From: Coptis chinensis | Lineage: Eukaryota > Streptophyta > Magnoliopsida > Ranunculales > Ranunculaceae | Length of the DNA stretch: 64,000 bases | Reading direction: 5' to 3' | NCBI GenBank assembly: GCA_015680905.1 | Contig: CM027377.1 | Coordinates: forward strand, 24,576,501-24,640,500 | Shown: positions 11,769-22,030 of the stretch, piece by piece | Layout of the letters: every line of letters begins with the position of its first letter | How positions within the stretch are numbered: the stretch's first letter is position 1 | Made by a program: the position numbers and the translations under genes | The notes under the pieces: generated by a model | The model's input: only the letters and a program-made list of their open reading frames with translations | Database searches by the model: none | What the model was told of the DNA's origin: nothing

Positions 11769-13074
11769 TGATCTGGCTGTAAAACAGTGGTCGAGTTTGT
11801 CATTTCGTTCACATTTCAATAAAATTGCAAAATATTTTATCTCAATGATTTTAATAAGTTTTGTTGTTTGATAAGATCATTTTATTCTTCCTAGAACTCA
11901 TAGACAAGTCTAATAGAAGAAAACTTGATCCCTAACATGTATGGCTCATCTCTAAGCTCATACATGCTAGCAAGTGGAACCAAAGCAATGACTTATCTCT
12001 AAGCTCATCACTTTGATCCCTAACTAGACACTACACCAACTATCATTTTGGGATAGGATGTAGGTCTAGTTGTTTTTCCTAAACAACTTACCAAACCAAC
12101 AACGAAGATTTTCCCTCACATGAGTTTTATTAACTCCCCAAACAGTTATAATTCTCACTTTCAAGAGTTTTCGCTTCTAAGATCACATAACTAAAGTTTT
12201 ATTCTAATTAATGTAAAATAAAACTGAATTAAAAACATTTTAATTAAAAACTGGAAATTAAATTCTTCATTACACTAGGAAAGCAGCAAACTACTCTACT
12301 CCTACTGATGGAATGCTAACCATTCCATGAGAAAAACTAAAACTGGACCCTTCTATTTATAGTTGAATGGACGGTCGTGATTGAATCTCAGAAATTTGAT
12401 CTAACGACTGAGATTTTATCACTATTCAACTTTTTGACTTTAAGGAATAGTAATAACTATTTGACACTATTCAACATTATTTGACACTATTCGGAACTAT
12501 TCATCTTTTGACTTTACAAAAAGTTAAATAATAAAAAATCTAAAATATCTACGTCGTCTTCGATGAATAGTGATGTGCTTGGCTTTATCTCTGATTTCAA
12601 ACCATATGTCCATTTTGTAAAAGCAATATACCGTTGTGTAGAGTTTTCTACGCTGATCATTTTGACAGGTCATATGCTTCAATCGGAGTTAGGAGACGAA
12701 AGATGTCACCATTTGAACTTTCTACTGATTTTCGGACTGTTACAAGTCAGTTTGACCAAGTCTTGGCCCGAACATGACTCCTTTGGCTAGCTCAAGAACT
12801 CAAGTTTGGATTCTTCAACTTGTTTCATGGTTTTCTGAGTCCATGAGCTTTGCTGGCAGATTGGAGCTTTAAATGAGCTGATACTGAAGATTTCAAGTCC
12901 AAGCTTTATTCGGCTGTATTTCATGCTAAAACGCAGGTTCTGTGTGTATTTTATCGCTGACTGTCGAAACCTGTGAAAACATGAAAATACAATTAATTTA
13001 CATTTATTAAACACATAATTGACCCAAATATAATGTCTCTGCGGGGTTTAAAACACAATTTTGGGTACTTATCA
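11769..13074 (-). repeat. LARD 5' LTR
   Basis: 1,306-bp LTR, the 5' copy on the minus strand. It is longer than the other LTR because it retains a block around ccgttgtgtagagttttcta (12630-12657). It ends at 13074 and is followed by the target duplication ATGCC. Confidence 0.85.
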
Positions 13075-13079
13075 ATGCC

Positions 13080-13538
13080 CCTTAAGACTATGATGTGTGT
13101 CTTCTTAGTGTATGATGGATTTCAAGAATCGTCGAGTAATGAAATCATTAAGGCAAAATGGCATAGTAAAGAAGATTGTCAAATTCCAACAACAACATAT
13201 GTCACTAAATGCAAGAACTCTATTGATAATGGCAAAATAGTAGTAGACACATTTTTTATGGAATTTAAACAGTATATCATCAACCTTTTATATAAATGAT
13301 AAAATATTATAAACACACAACAGTGGTTGTTCTCTACTTTCTCTAACCACTCCCTAATATTGGTCATGATTTCGACCGCATGGCCATGAAAGATGAAAAG
13401 AGCTGGTGCTCTCTTATTAACGTACGTGTTCGGAAATGCTAATAGTTTTAGTACCTTTATTTGTCGATTTTAGCAAATGTTGCACATTCGGGTTCCATTA
13501 GAATTTCAATATAAAGCTCGAGAAAAATATTAGAGTTT
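13080..13538. other. Helitron interior, unassigned
   Basis: A plus-strand frame (about 13033-13299) runs across the LTR boundary, so its first part is LTR and it cannot be a native gene. The part after 13080 reads MCVFLVYDGFQESSSNE and has no motif I recognise. The rest is AT-rich. Confidence 0.35.
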
Positions 13539-14443
13539 ATAACCATTTAGTACCACGAACTTTCGTTTTTTTTACTAAATGGTACCCAAACTTTGTTTCT
13601 CGCCTATTTGTACTATGAAGTTTCAATTTATTTCAATTTAGTACATCGGTTAATTTTCCATCCAATTCCGTCCAATTTCACTAACGACGTTAGCACTATT
13701 CATGTGAACAGTGTTTTTCAAAAATTCAAATTTTGAAAAAACAAAAAATGCTATTCATATGAACAGTGTTTTCACTATTCATGTGATTTTTTTTTAAATC
13801 TTAAAAATTAATTCTTGATGAACAGTGTTTTCACTATTCATGTGATTTCACTATTCATGTGATTCATATGAACAGTGTTTTTACTATTCATATGAACAGT
13901 GTTTTTTATTTTTTATTTTTTTGTAATAATCTTTAATCAATCTTAAAAATTAGATTATTACAATATATATATATATTATCATAAAAACTTACATAGTGTT
14001 TTTATATACAACCTAAATGACCTATACAACATATTCTTAAAAATAAATAAATAAAAATAAAAATAAAAAATAATTGTTCACGTGAATAGTAAAAACATTG
14101 TTTACATGAATAGTAAAAACACTGTTCACGTGAATAGTGTTTTTATTATTTTTCATTAAAGAATTAATTTTTAAGATTGAAAAAAAAATCACGTGAACAG
14201 TGTTTTTTGTTTTTTTCAAAATTTAGATTTTTGAAAAAACACTGTTCACGTGAATAGTGTTGTATGAATAGTACTAACGTGGATAGTGCTAACGCCGTTA
14301 GTGAAATTGGACGGAATTGGATGGAAAATTAACTGATGTACTAAATTGAAATAAATTGAAACTTCGTGGTACAAATAGGCGAGAAACAAAGTTCGGGTAC
14401 CATTTAGTAAAAAAAACGAAAGTTCGTGGTACTAAATGGTTAT
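13539..14443. mobile_element. Palindromic (foldback/MULE-like) non-autonomous DNA element
   Basis: The element starts ATAACCATTTAGTACC and ends with its exact inverse GGTACTAAATGGTTAT. Terminal arms of about 170 bp are near-perfect inverted repeats: the cgaactttcg, gtttctcgcctatttgtac and ccaattccgtccaatttcac blocks reappear inverted in the same order at 14280-14440. The interior continues the symmetry with repeats of the type actattcatgtga/gaacagtg, so most of the 905 bp can fold as one hairpin. Flanks share only ttt on each side (13536-13538, 14444-14446), too weak to name a superfamily. It sits within the Helitron. Confidence 0.75.
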
Positions 14444-15639
14444 TTTCTCAAAAGATTAAAAGGCAGTAAATCAAAACTAAGCCTTAGGCTGCAAATTGTA
14501 ATATGCTACAAAGATCAAGCAAAATTAGCTAACCTAAGTTTCAAGCAATGCCCAAATGCAGCCATAGCTAGTAAAGAACAAAGTTCCTTGCATGTTTGAG
14601 AAGCTTGCATGTTCGAACCATGCTCAGTAAAGCCACTTAGAAAGCTTTATGTTGTGTCGATCTAAAGTCTAAGCTAGTGGCCAGAGGCTCATAGAACAAT
14701 ACTGCTAGTCAAAAATTGGCTAGATGAGCTATGAATTTTCCCCACAAGCAATGTTCAGAATGATCAAAAAGATTTTGATGAACGTACAGAAGCAATTTGA
14801 TCATCCTATGTTTGATAAGAAACAGAAAATACTGATCTCTGAGTCAAATCTTTATCAACTCAGATAAAAAAAAGGTTTATTATCATTTGTTTACTATAGT
14901 TAGTTTGTAAGCAGTTTTCATTTATGCAGGTACTAAAATGCTACAAATTCATGATTTTCTTCAAATCCTACGGACTACTTAGTCTTTGACCAAATCATCA
15001 CCGACCCAATGAAAGAAACTGTATATTTGCAATTCAAGGAGGCGAAAGTTAATGAGCATTCTTTGATATAATCTTGAATCATTAGTAATGATCTTCAACT
15101 TTTTAGTGAAAGATAATGATCTTCAGCATATTAGTGAAGAAAGCCTGTTGAAAAAATACAAGCTAATACACATAACTAACTTACAACAAACTTCATACAG
15201 GAAGAGCATGCCCAAGTAGAATTTATTTTTTTCACCTTCCCTATTACTATTTCCAACAACACTAAATGACACTGTATCCCAAAACAAAGCCTTCTACAAT
15301 TAAACTCTTTCTTTTAGCAAGCGGATATGAAGCCCTAGTCATGCATGGCGTTTTCAGCTGCCTTCTCTACCAAAGTATCCACCCATATCAGAAACTAAAT
15401 CAATCAAAAGATTCTCATGCTATAGAACTCACGGTAGTTAACTTTCTGAGAAACAAAACTCCAATCACACTATCCATTTTTGAACATAAATAAATACCAA
15501 CTCGTCTTATCGCTTTGTACACCAACAGACCTCAGAAAAAACAACAGATTGATTTTTTCTTATCCTACACCAGCAACAAAGACCACTTGTATTTTCTCTT
15601 TGGGAATATTAGTACTCGCAAATCAATTTCGGGGCTAAA
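14444..15639. other. Helitron interior, no gene recognised
   Basis: AT-rich sequence with short frames only (15266-15493 plus has no motif). It includes an imperfect local repeat of the type gtaatgatcttca / gataatgatcttca at about 15087-15124. The part next to 15640 lies downstream of the ARM-repeat fragment on the minus strand and may be its captured 3' sequence. Confidence 0.35.
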
Positions 15640-16045
15640 ACCTCTTCCACCGTCCGATGCGGGGAGCTCCGGAAGATTTGCAGCTTTTCCTCTTAGCACG
15701 GGGTGCCATTCTCTCGACAAATCCTTTGAGCTTCTTCCACCCCACATTCTTTTGAAGTCTTAAGATGCTTCTCATCACCGCATACACGGTGACCACAACA
15801 CACCGCGGCATTCTCATGGTTGCGTGGTGTGATCATCCTCATTACCTCCACCAAAATAGGGGTGGGCTCAAATTTTGACCAATTGCCACCCTACCTTCTT
15901 GATGGCTTGCAAGGATTGCGAAAGTATTGCAAGTGCCTCATCTACCATTCCACCAGCAGCATCTGTAAGCAGTCTCACCAATGGCACAACAATTCTAGCT
16001 CTGACAGCTCTTACTTTGTTCCCTTGATAGATTGAAAAGATCGTC
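15640..16045 (-). pseudogene. PUB: U-box/ARM-repeat E3 ligase fragment (PUB family)
   Basis: Minus-strand translation reads SIYQGNKVRAVRARIVVPLV, then RLLTDAAGGMVDEALAIL, the highly conserved ARM-repeat segment of plant PUB13/14-type U-box ubiquitin ligases (family form NK-x-RAV-x-AGIV-x-PL-x-x-LL, GGMVDEALAILAIL). After frame changes, family-like residues continue: RNHENAAV, then KGFVERMAPRAKRKSC, comparable to the C-terminal ENAAAVLWSLC and TDRAKRKA blocks. Stops and at least two frameshifts are present, and the U-box itself is absent. The fragment lies immediately inside the Helitron 5' terminus on the same strand, a typical position for a captured gene piece. Functional PUB proteins attach ubiquitin to immune and hormone receptors; this copy cannot. 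Confidence 0.75.
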
Positions 16046-16114
16046 CCAAAACTGTTTTCTCCCCGACCGCTCGATATAACAGCATAAAAAAACCAAGCTG
16101 CTTTATTATATAGA
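16046..16114 (-). mobile_element. Helitron 5' terminal region
   Basis: On minus: TCTATATAATAAAGC, AGCTTGG, a T-run, then ATGCTGTTATATCGAGCGGT and a GGGGAGAAAACAGTTTTGGG block. The same 70-90 bp occurs at 26590-26660 and 28017-28099. It ends at 16114 next to T on the plus strand. Confidence 0.65.
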
Positions 16115-16782
16115 TAGTGTTTCAAGATATCAAGCAGTGTAGTACACTAGTGTAAACTGTAAAGTGCTACATTTTACCGCGCAGGCGAGCACCACTAGGA
16201 ATTCAGTACAAAATCAAAACATAAGGATGTGTGTCTAAGATGTAGTATCTACTTCACGACTTAAAATAGTATGAAAATTGTCTCCTAATATAAGACTAGA
16301 AAGGAAAAAATCCCAATTCAAACTCAATCAACCAAATAATTCAAATGATCAGGCAATTGCCTAATATTAATTTATTATGTAATAATACATCAAAGAGACA
16401 CATTGCTTCAAATTGGTAAAAGTTCACACCTCAACTTGAGATTCAACACTGACACAGGGATATTACTGGTAACACCATCAGTATGCATGGTTGAAGCTTA
16501 TATAAGTACGAAGTGTCATTGAGCAATGAAATTGTATGCAGGTTAAAAGAAAAATAAAATAGAAACAAAAACCTGGCTGATTGATAGGCTAAATTGTGCT
16601 CACTAATGCTCAGCTTGTTGAGAATCTTTAGGATAGACTGTCATAATTAAGTGAATTGTACGTATTAATTAAATAGATACGACATCTAATTTAAACGATA
16701 ATTTACAGCCAATGCCGACAACGTATCACAAATAATGAACTGAATTTACCTGTTGATTAAGCAGTCTTTGTAATTGCATGGT
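16115..16782. other. Unassigned AT-rich sequence
   Basis: No coding region or repeat family recognised. Confidence 0.4.
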
Positions 16783-17934
16783 TGATAAGTGCTCAAAAGT
16801 AATGATTTATAACCCCAATTATGTGTATGTTAGTCTCCATTTTATATTTAAATATTCTAATATGATGCAATTTGAGTTTTTGCAGGTCAAAGAACCTAAA
16901 TATGAAATATGGAGGGAAAAGAAGTCAAACAAGTCAAAAAGGAGTCATTGGGAATTACAGCTAAAGGCCTAGGGCAAAAATGTCATATTTGTCTCCATAA
17001 GTGTCAAGCCTAATGGGACTCTAAAAGAGGATAATAATTGAGTTAGAAGAGTCTTCAATCTGATCTCAAAGCCTTAATTTCGACTTCATAGGAAGATGAG
17101 ATCAACATGGAAAAGAAGTCGAGTTTCACAAGAATTAGAAACCGAAGTCGCCGGTTACTTCATAAATAACTGCAGGCAAAGTGGGCCACGTCTAACTTTG
17201 GTCCAACCGAATTTAACTTTTCCAGGATTTCTTCTAGAAAGATTACAGAGAGTTTGACACCAAATAAACATAGGATTCTGATCTCTATCCAGACGAGCAT
17301 GTAAGCCAATATATAAGGCACAAAAACCTCAGTTTACATGATCTAGGAAATTTAGTGTTTGCATCTTAGATCTAGAATTAAGAGAGAAGAAAGTTCAGAT
17401 CTTTTCACCATTAATAGCTATAAAGATTATTCCTTTTCATATTGTGTTCATAGCATAATATGAGGGGCTAATCTCCCTTCTCTTGGGAGGGGAGATGAAG
17501 CTTTTTTCGTATGTTTTAGTTTAGTTCTTCTTCTATCATGTTTTAATTTAAATCCCTCATTGAGTTTCTTCTTATTCGTCCATTGATCTAACGCTCCTGT
17601 GGAGGTTAGGAAGTCTTAGGGTAATTCAAGATTGTGTAGAGCCAAATACCACAAACCCTAGATTCTTTTCTTCTAGTTTTTAGTGTTATAGTGTGATGAT
17701 TGGATTCTTTATGGCACTACACCATAATAGCTTTTTTGTGACACTGGGTTTTTCTCATTAGTAACGCCAAATTGGCGTCAGGACTGTTGTGACACTATTT
17801 TGGCGTCACTAAATTGCTAAAGCCGTCACCAATAATTTGAAAATAACCTGGATTAAATTTTGAGGAATTATAAGAAATATTGTGACGGCAAGATAACGTC
17901 AGTGTCTAGAATGCAAGAAATTACAACTTAAGGG

Positions 17935-18430
17935 ACCGTGTCTTCTTCTCTCGAATAAATAACAACTCGAAACTCAGTTCCCATCTCTGTATTTTTATTT
18001 CACTGAGCCTTCCTCACTAATTCATTAAATCAGATCTAAACTCGAAACCAAATAATACGATCCCGCTCTCCCATTCACTAATAACAAGGTACGTCTCCAT
18101 CTTTATTTATAATATCGTTTGTATCAAAATTTTGAAATATCTCAGATCTGATTTCAGTATTTCTAGATCTGTACCTTTAGTATAAATTTGATTGAAATTT
18201 TTCTTCTTGTTTGTTAACGTTTCAGATCTGAATTAGTAGTAGAAATACAATGGAGAAACACTGTTCATTGTTAATACATTTCGATAAAGGGACATCGGCA
18301 TTAGCCAATGAGATTAAAGAAGCTTTAGAAGGAAACGATGTACCTGCTAAAGTAGAAGCAATGAAAAAAGCAGTTATGTTATTATTGAACGGCGAGACGT
18401 TACCGCAATTGTTTATTACAATTGTGTGAT
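17935..18430 (+). pseudogene. Captured 5' part of coatomer subunit beta (beta-COP)
   Basis: An ATG at 18250 opens 59 codons starting MEKHCSLLIHFDKG, followed by NEIKEALEGNDV, KVEAMKKAVM and LLLNGETLPQLFITIV before TGA at 18427-18429. This is the N-terminus of plant beta-COP, a subunit of the COPI coat for Golgi-to-ER vesicles, whose full length is about 950 residues. The reading frame stops where the family continues with an Arg-Tyr-Val run, apparently at a lost exon border. Upstream, an untranslated exon with donor aag|gtacgt (18088-18094) and acceptor ttcag (about 18226) suggest the 5'UTR intron was captured too, so the copy came from DNA and not from mRNA. The short frame is intact and could yield a 59-residue peptide if transcribed. 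Confidence 0.85.
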
Positions 18431-20279
18431 TACTACTATCAGAAATTTTAATTTGCATATCTGAAATTTTAATTCCATAATAATTATATACTAGAGTTGG
18501 TATTGTTAAAGTACTCGCCTAGTCGACATGAGTTCATTGCTTATAATCACCCAAACTTTAGACTAGATTAAGTCATTTAGTGGCATTTCACGCCATTAGG
18601 TTTACTGAGAAAAATAGATTAGAAGGCACACATCACTATGCTATGCACCATAGTCCTTAGGCAACTAGATGTCAGCATGGTGAGTAGCAGTTTAGAGATT
18701 TTGGTTCATATTTCATTACTCATTAGTTACAAGTGGTGTATTAATAGCAATGGAGGAGTATTAGATGCTAATTAGTAGGATAAGTATTAGAAAAGGAGTT
18801 ACAAAATGACAAGAGAAAGGAATATTGGCCTAATTCCTTTAGTTCTCATATCTATCTCAACGTTAGCTTAACTTTCTTTGTCTTGCTTCCATTAAATTTC
18901 CTTGTATATCTCCCTGTTAAATAGAAGAAAAAACAATTAAAGTAAAGCTTTGAAAGGGGATCTCATTGATGGGTGTTTATACTTTGTTAAGGCAAGTAAT
19001 TAATTTCTACTTGAATATTGAAGTTCAATTGCTCATTTAATTTACTCTCTAACTTCAAGCCATGGAGTTAGTCATGGGTATTGAAATTAGGAAATTATTA
19101 GCAAGTTATTGATGTATTGATGTTTGAATTTCAGAGAATTGATGATAAAAACATTTATCGGAGGATGAGCATGCTGAACCAAGAGTGGGTTTATTGTTAA
19201 ATTTGTTATCACTTTGTTTTGGTGAGTGATTACTCTCGAAAGTATGTTTTTCTTAGTTTCTACCAATTATGTAAACACCAAATTAGCAAAGATGACTAAC
19301 CATTTCATTAATTTTCGTTGTTATAGAATAATTAAGATACACCTTGTTGTTGTCTGACGAGTTAATCCGCGAAACCATAGTAACACAGAAAAACGAAATT
19401 TAACGTTATCTATACTGTGAAGGAATATTATGTCCTGAATTTTAGTGGCTTGGTGATGGGCTGGGGGGCCTGCAGCAGCCTATCAATGTCCTGTATGAAA
19501 CTGGCAGTGTCCTGTAGTAGCCTGACAGTGTTTTACGGGTGCAAGGAATACTTTTACTGCTAAACACTTTAGTTTTACGGTAGGACTGGTCATTTAGAGC
19601 TTCTAATTGTAGCATGAGTTGTCTTGCTCTTACATACATAAGGTGTAGTTGGCCCTTATGTAGTTGCAACTGGGGTGGTGTAGTTTTGAGTCTGTTTTTA
19701 GATCCCTTGGAATTTGACACATGTTACTTAGTTATTTTGCATAGGCATTGACATATCCTTTGTATCAAGTAGTTAACTGTTGCTAAAAAAAATTGGTACT
19801 TCATTGAATCCCACATTGCTCCTATGAGATCTATGTCTTGTGTTTCCCCTGGTTTTGTTATTCAGTTTCACATCTTCGTTGAGTGCTTAAGTATTTTAGC
19901 AATTGCTTGCAAGTTGCAACCATTATATGGTTTTGAATCCAAATTTGCCTATGCATTTAATCAACTTCTTTTCAAATTTTAGAGTAATGCAGTAATATGT
20001 CTTATTTATTTGTTTTGTGTCTTTATCCAACTTTGCATGACAATATATGCTAGAGAGGCTCGTGTTTCTTTTTTACGTACTAGATACTACTTGGATAGTT
20101 TATTCATATGACCTGTCACTCTAAAGCTACTAATTTCTGGTTCATAGCTTCCCTTTTTGCTATCAACCTACATGACCACTAGTTTTCATATGTTGTGTGG
20201 TAATTTTTGTGGTGCTAACAAACATAGACACATCTCATGCCTTTAGCATCTTGTTCTACTCCATACAAATGTTTTAGCT
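18431..20279. other. CACTA 2 interior, no gene recognised
   Basis: AT-rich sequence; one minus frame of 92 codons (19442-19720) shows a short internal repetition (tgcagcagcctat / tgtagtagcctg) but no known domain. Confidence 0.35.
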
Positions 20280-20700
20280 TTTAAGTGCTTCACATAGTAA
20301 ATCCTACTATGCACCTGTCCTCCTTTGAAATTCAAGTTCAAATTGTGCTAGATGGAATGTTATTTGCCGAAGAGCAAGAAGGTTTGCCGAAGAGCACTAG
20401 ACACTATGCGGTCAAGCCTATGGGGCGCAGTAATATTGAAAGCTTGGGAATTATACGTACAACGCTGCGGTCAAGCCTATCTGTCTTGTGTTGCTTTGTA
20501 TCCCTTTCCCTCTTGTTTGGGTCAACATGGCGAAGTTACTTACTTTCATAGGCCAGTACCTCTATCAAAGAATGCACTCAACGGTCTCAGCGAGTTCTTA
20601 CGCCATACCATTTTGGACTTGGAGTTGCTGCAAGGTTGGTTCTACACTCTTCTGCAACAATTCATCATTTTATACATGCTTGCGTAAAGTTCTCAGTAGT
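20280..20700 (+). other. Possible captured coding fragment, unidentified
   Basis: Three overlapping plus frames (20285-20551, 20352-20687, 20488-20709) cover sequence with higher GC content than its surroundings. Peptide-like stretches include GEVTYFHRPVPLSKNALNGL and AEEQEGLPKSTRHYAV, but no single frame spans the block. A local repeat (ctgcggtcaagcctat / atgcggtcaagcctat) occurs at 20406 and 20465. It may be a broken host-gene piece; I do not recognise the family. Confidence 0.35.
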
Positions 20701-20994
20701 TGCAACTAGGGTGTTTTTGTGAACCTGAATTTGATTGTCAATAGAAGACCAAGGATGTCGAGCTTCACAAGAAGCTTGGGACTTGAGAAGTACAACCTGA
20801 ATTTAATGGTAAGTGTAGTTATATTATGCATGCACCATATTAAAATATTTGTATACCTTGTTCGTAACAATGTGTTTAGGTATGAGTTTTGATAAAGCTT
20901 ATGGTTGTTTATTGTAGCTGCTAAGGTAACCCCTTTTCTTTTGGGAGACCAATCCACAGAGGAGAGGGTACAATTATTTCAAGCAACTAGACTT

Positions 20995-21360
20995 CACTGG
21001 TGGTAGTGTGAGTGTGTGGTGGCAGGTGGTGGTAGTGTGGTGTATGTGAGAGAGTGTGTGCAGGTGGTAGCGTGTGAGTGTGTGTGTGTGTGCAGGTGCT
21101 AGTGTGGTGAGTGTGTGTGCAAGTGCTAGTGTGAGTGTGGTGTGGTGCTGTTCCTGCTGGGTGGAGTGTGTGCTGGGTGCTGCTGCTGGGGGCCTGCCTT
21201 CTGCTGGTGCCTGCTGCTGCTACTGTGCCGCTGCTGTTGCTGCCGCTGCCCCGGTGCCTGCTGTTGCTGCTGTGCCGCTGCTGCTGCCATGGAACTGTCT
21301 CCCTTTGGTATTCTTGACCCCTTTAATCTATTCTTGACCCTGGTGCTGCTGCCGTTGCTT
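20995..21360 (+). repeat. TG-rich microsatellite followed by GCT/GCC-rich repeat
   Basis: From about 21000 the plus strand is a degenerate (GTGTGTGG)n tract, switching at about 21140 to (CTG/CCG)-rich trinucleotide sequence up to about 21300. Apparent Cys/Val/Leu-rich reading frames here (21074-21337 and two others) arise from the repeat and start in different frames; they are not supported as genes. The high GC content is unlike the rest of the window. Confidence 0.7.
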
Positions 21361-21734
21361 TGAGAAGTTCGTAAGAAGGCTATGTAGACAAGAAAGACGA
21401 AACATGGTGGCTGGTCTTTGAGAGATCTTTCAATCCTTGTCTTTTTATAAGTCGTCGTCCACCGGTTCCTTGTTTTTTAGATAATCTCATTGGTTCATTG
21501 TAAGTGTAGGTAAGAACTTATATAAATAGGCATTGTTAATACAATTGTTAAGAATTGAGAATACAATGTTGTATTAAATATTTTTAATACAAGATTCTTT
21601 TTTCTCTTGTGAAATGGTAATGAAATCAGTTGTGGATGAATGGAAAGAAATTTATAGTAGTGAACTAGTGATTGGAGCACTAGCAGGTTGTTTCAATATG
21701 TAGCCAACAATTTTTATTTTTCTTTTGAAATATT

Positions 21735-22030
21735 AATACAGATTAGTGACACCAAAATGGCGTCACAAATATTTGTGACGTTAAAACGCCGTCACAAATT
21801 TGTGACGCTAAATTGGCGTCACAAAAAATAGTGACGCCAAAATACCGTCACAAATATTTGTGACGTCAATTTGGCATCACAAATTTGTGACGCCAATTTG
21901 GCGTCACAAAAAATAGTAACGCCAAAATGCCGTCACAAAAAAAAATAACGCCAAACTGTGACGCCATATTTGTGACGCCAAAATGGTGTCACTAAAATTA
22001 TTTGTGACGCCATTTTGGCGTCACAAAAAG
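21735..22030. repeat. CACTA 2 subterminal repeat array
   Basis: More than ten copies of a palindrome-like motif tgacgccaaaatggcgtca with variants (gccattttggcgtcac, gccaatttggcgtcac), in both orientations and separated by short acaaa/aaaata spacers. Typical transposase-binding subterminal region. Confidence 0.8.

Larger units (their letters stand above)
5716..13079 (-). mobile_element. Complete non-coding LTR retrotransposon (LARD-like, Tat/Ogre-type ends)
   Basis: Two long, nearly identical direct repeats (5721-7000 and 11769-13074) each begin TGATCTGGCTG and end GGGTACTTATCA in plus coordinates. The element is flanked by a perfect 5-bp duplication ATGCC (5716-5720 and 13075-13079). On the minus strand each LTR starts TGATAAGTACCC, and the sequence just before the left LTR reads as a polypurine tract (GTTTGGGGGTGG) preceded by TTGAGGACAAGC, a module known from Tat/Ogre/Athila-type gypsy elements. 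Orientation is therefore minus, with the 5' LTR on the right. The 4.77-kb interior has no gag, protease, RT or integrase that I can recognise, so it depends on a helper element. The differences between LTRs are few and mostly transitions, which suggests a fairly recent insertion. Confidence 0.85.
4941..16114 (-). mobile_element. Helitron with nested insertions and captured gene fragments
   Basis: The 3' hairpin (GTGGC-gta-GCCAC on minus) lies at 4949-4961, although its terminal CTAG has been lost in the deletion that fused it to the preceding copy. The 5' end on minus, TCTATATAATAAAGC followed by AGCTTGGTTTTTT, ends at 16114 and is preceded by A, as expected for insertion between A and T. Between these ends are an RNase-H-like fragment (5156-5640), a complete LTR element (5721-13074), a palindromic element (13539-14443) and a U-box/ARM fragment (15640-16045), all or most on the same strand as the Helitron. 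That both ends belong to one insertion is inferred from orientation; an intervening lost boundary cannot be excluded. Confidence 0.45.

Noticed and set aside
12563-12790. Plus frames within the LARD LTRs (also 6627-6935)
   Set aside because: The two LTR copies differ by indels that break the frames differently, so there is no coding constraint.
13539-14443. Assignment to PIF/Harbinger or Mutator by target duplication
   Set aside because: Only ttt is shared at the flanks, which is insufficient; kept as an unclassified foldback element.
21074-21363. Three overlapping Cys/Val/Leu-rich frames
   Set aside because: All are translations of the TG and GCT/GCC microsatellite; openness in several frames is explained by repeat composition.
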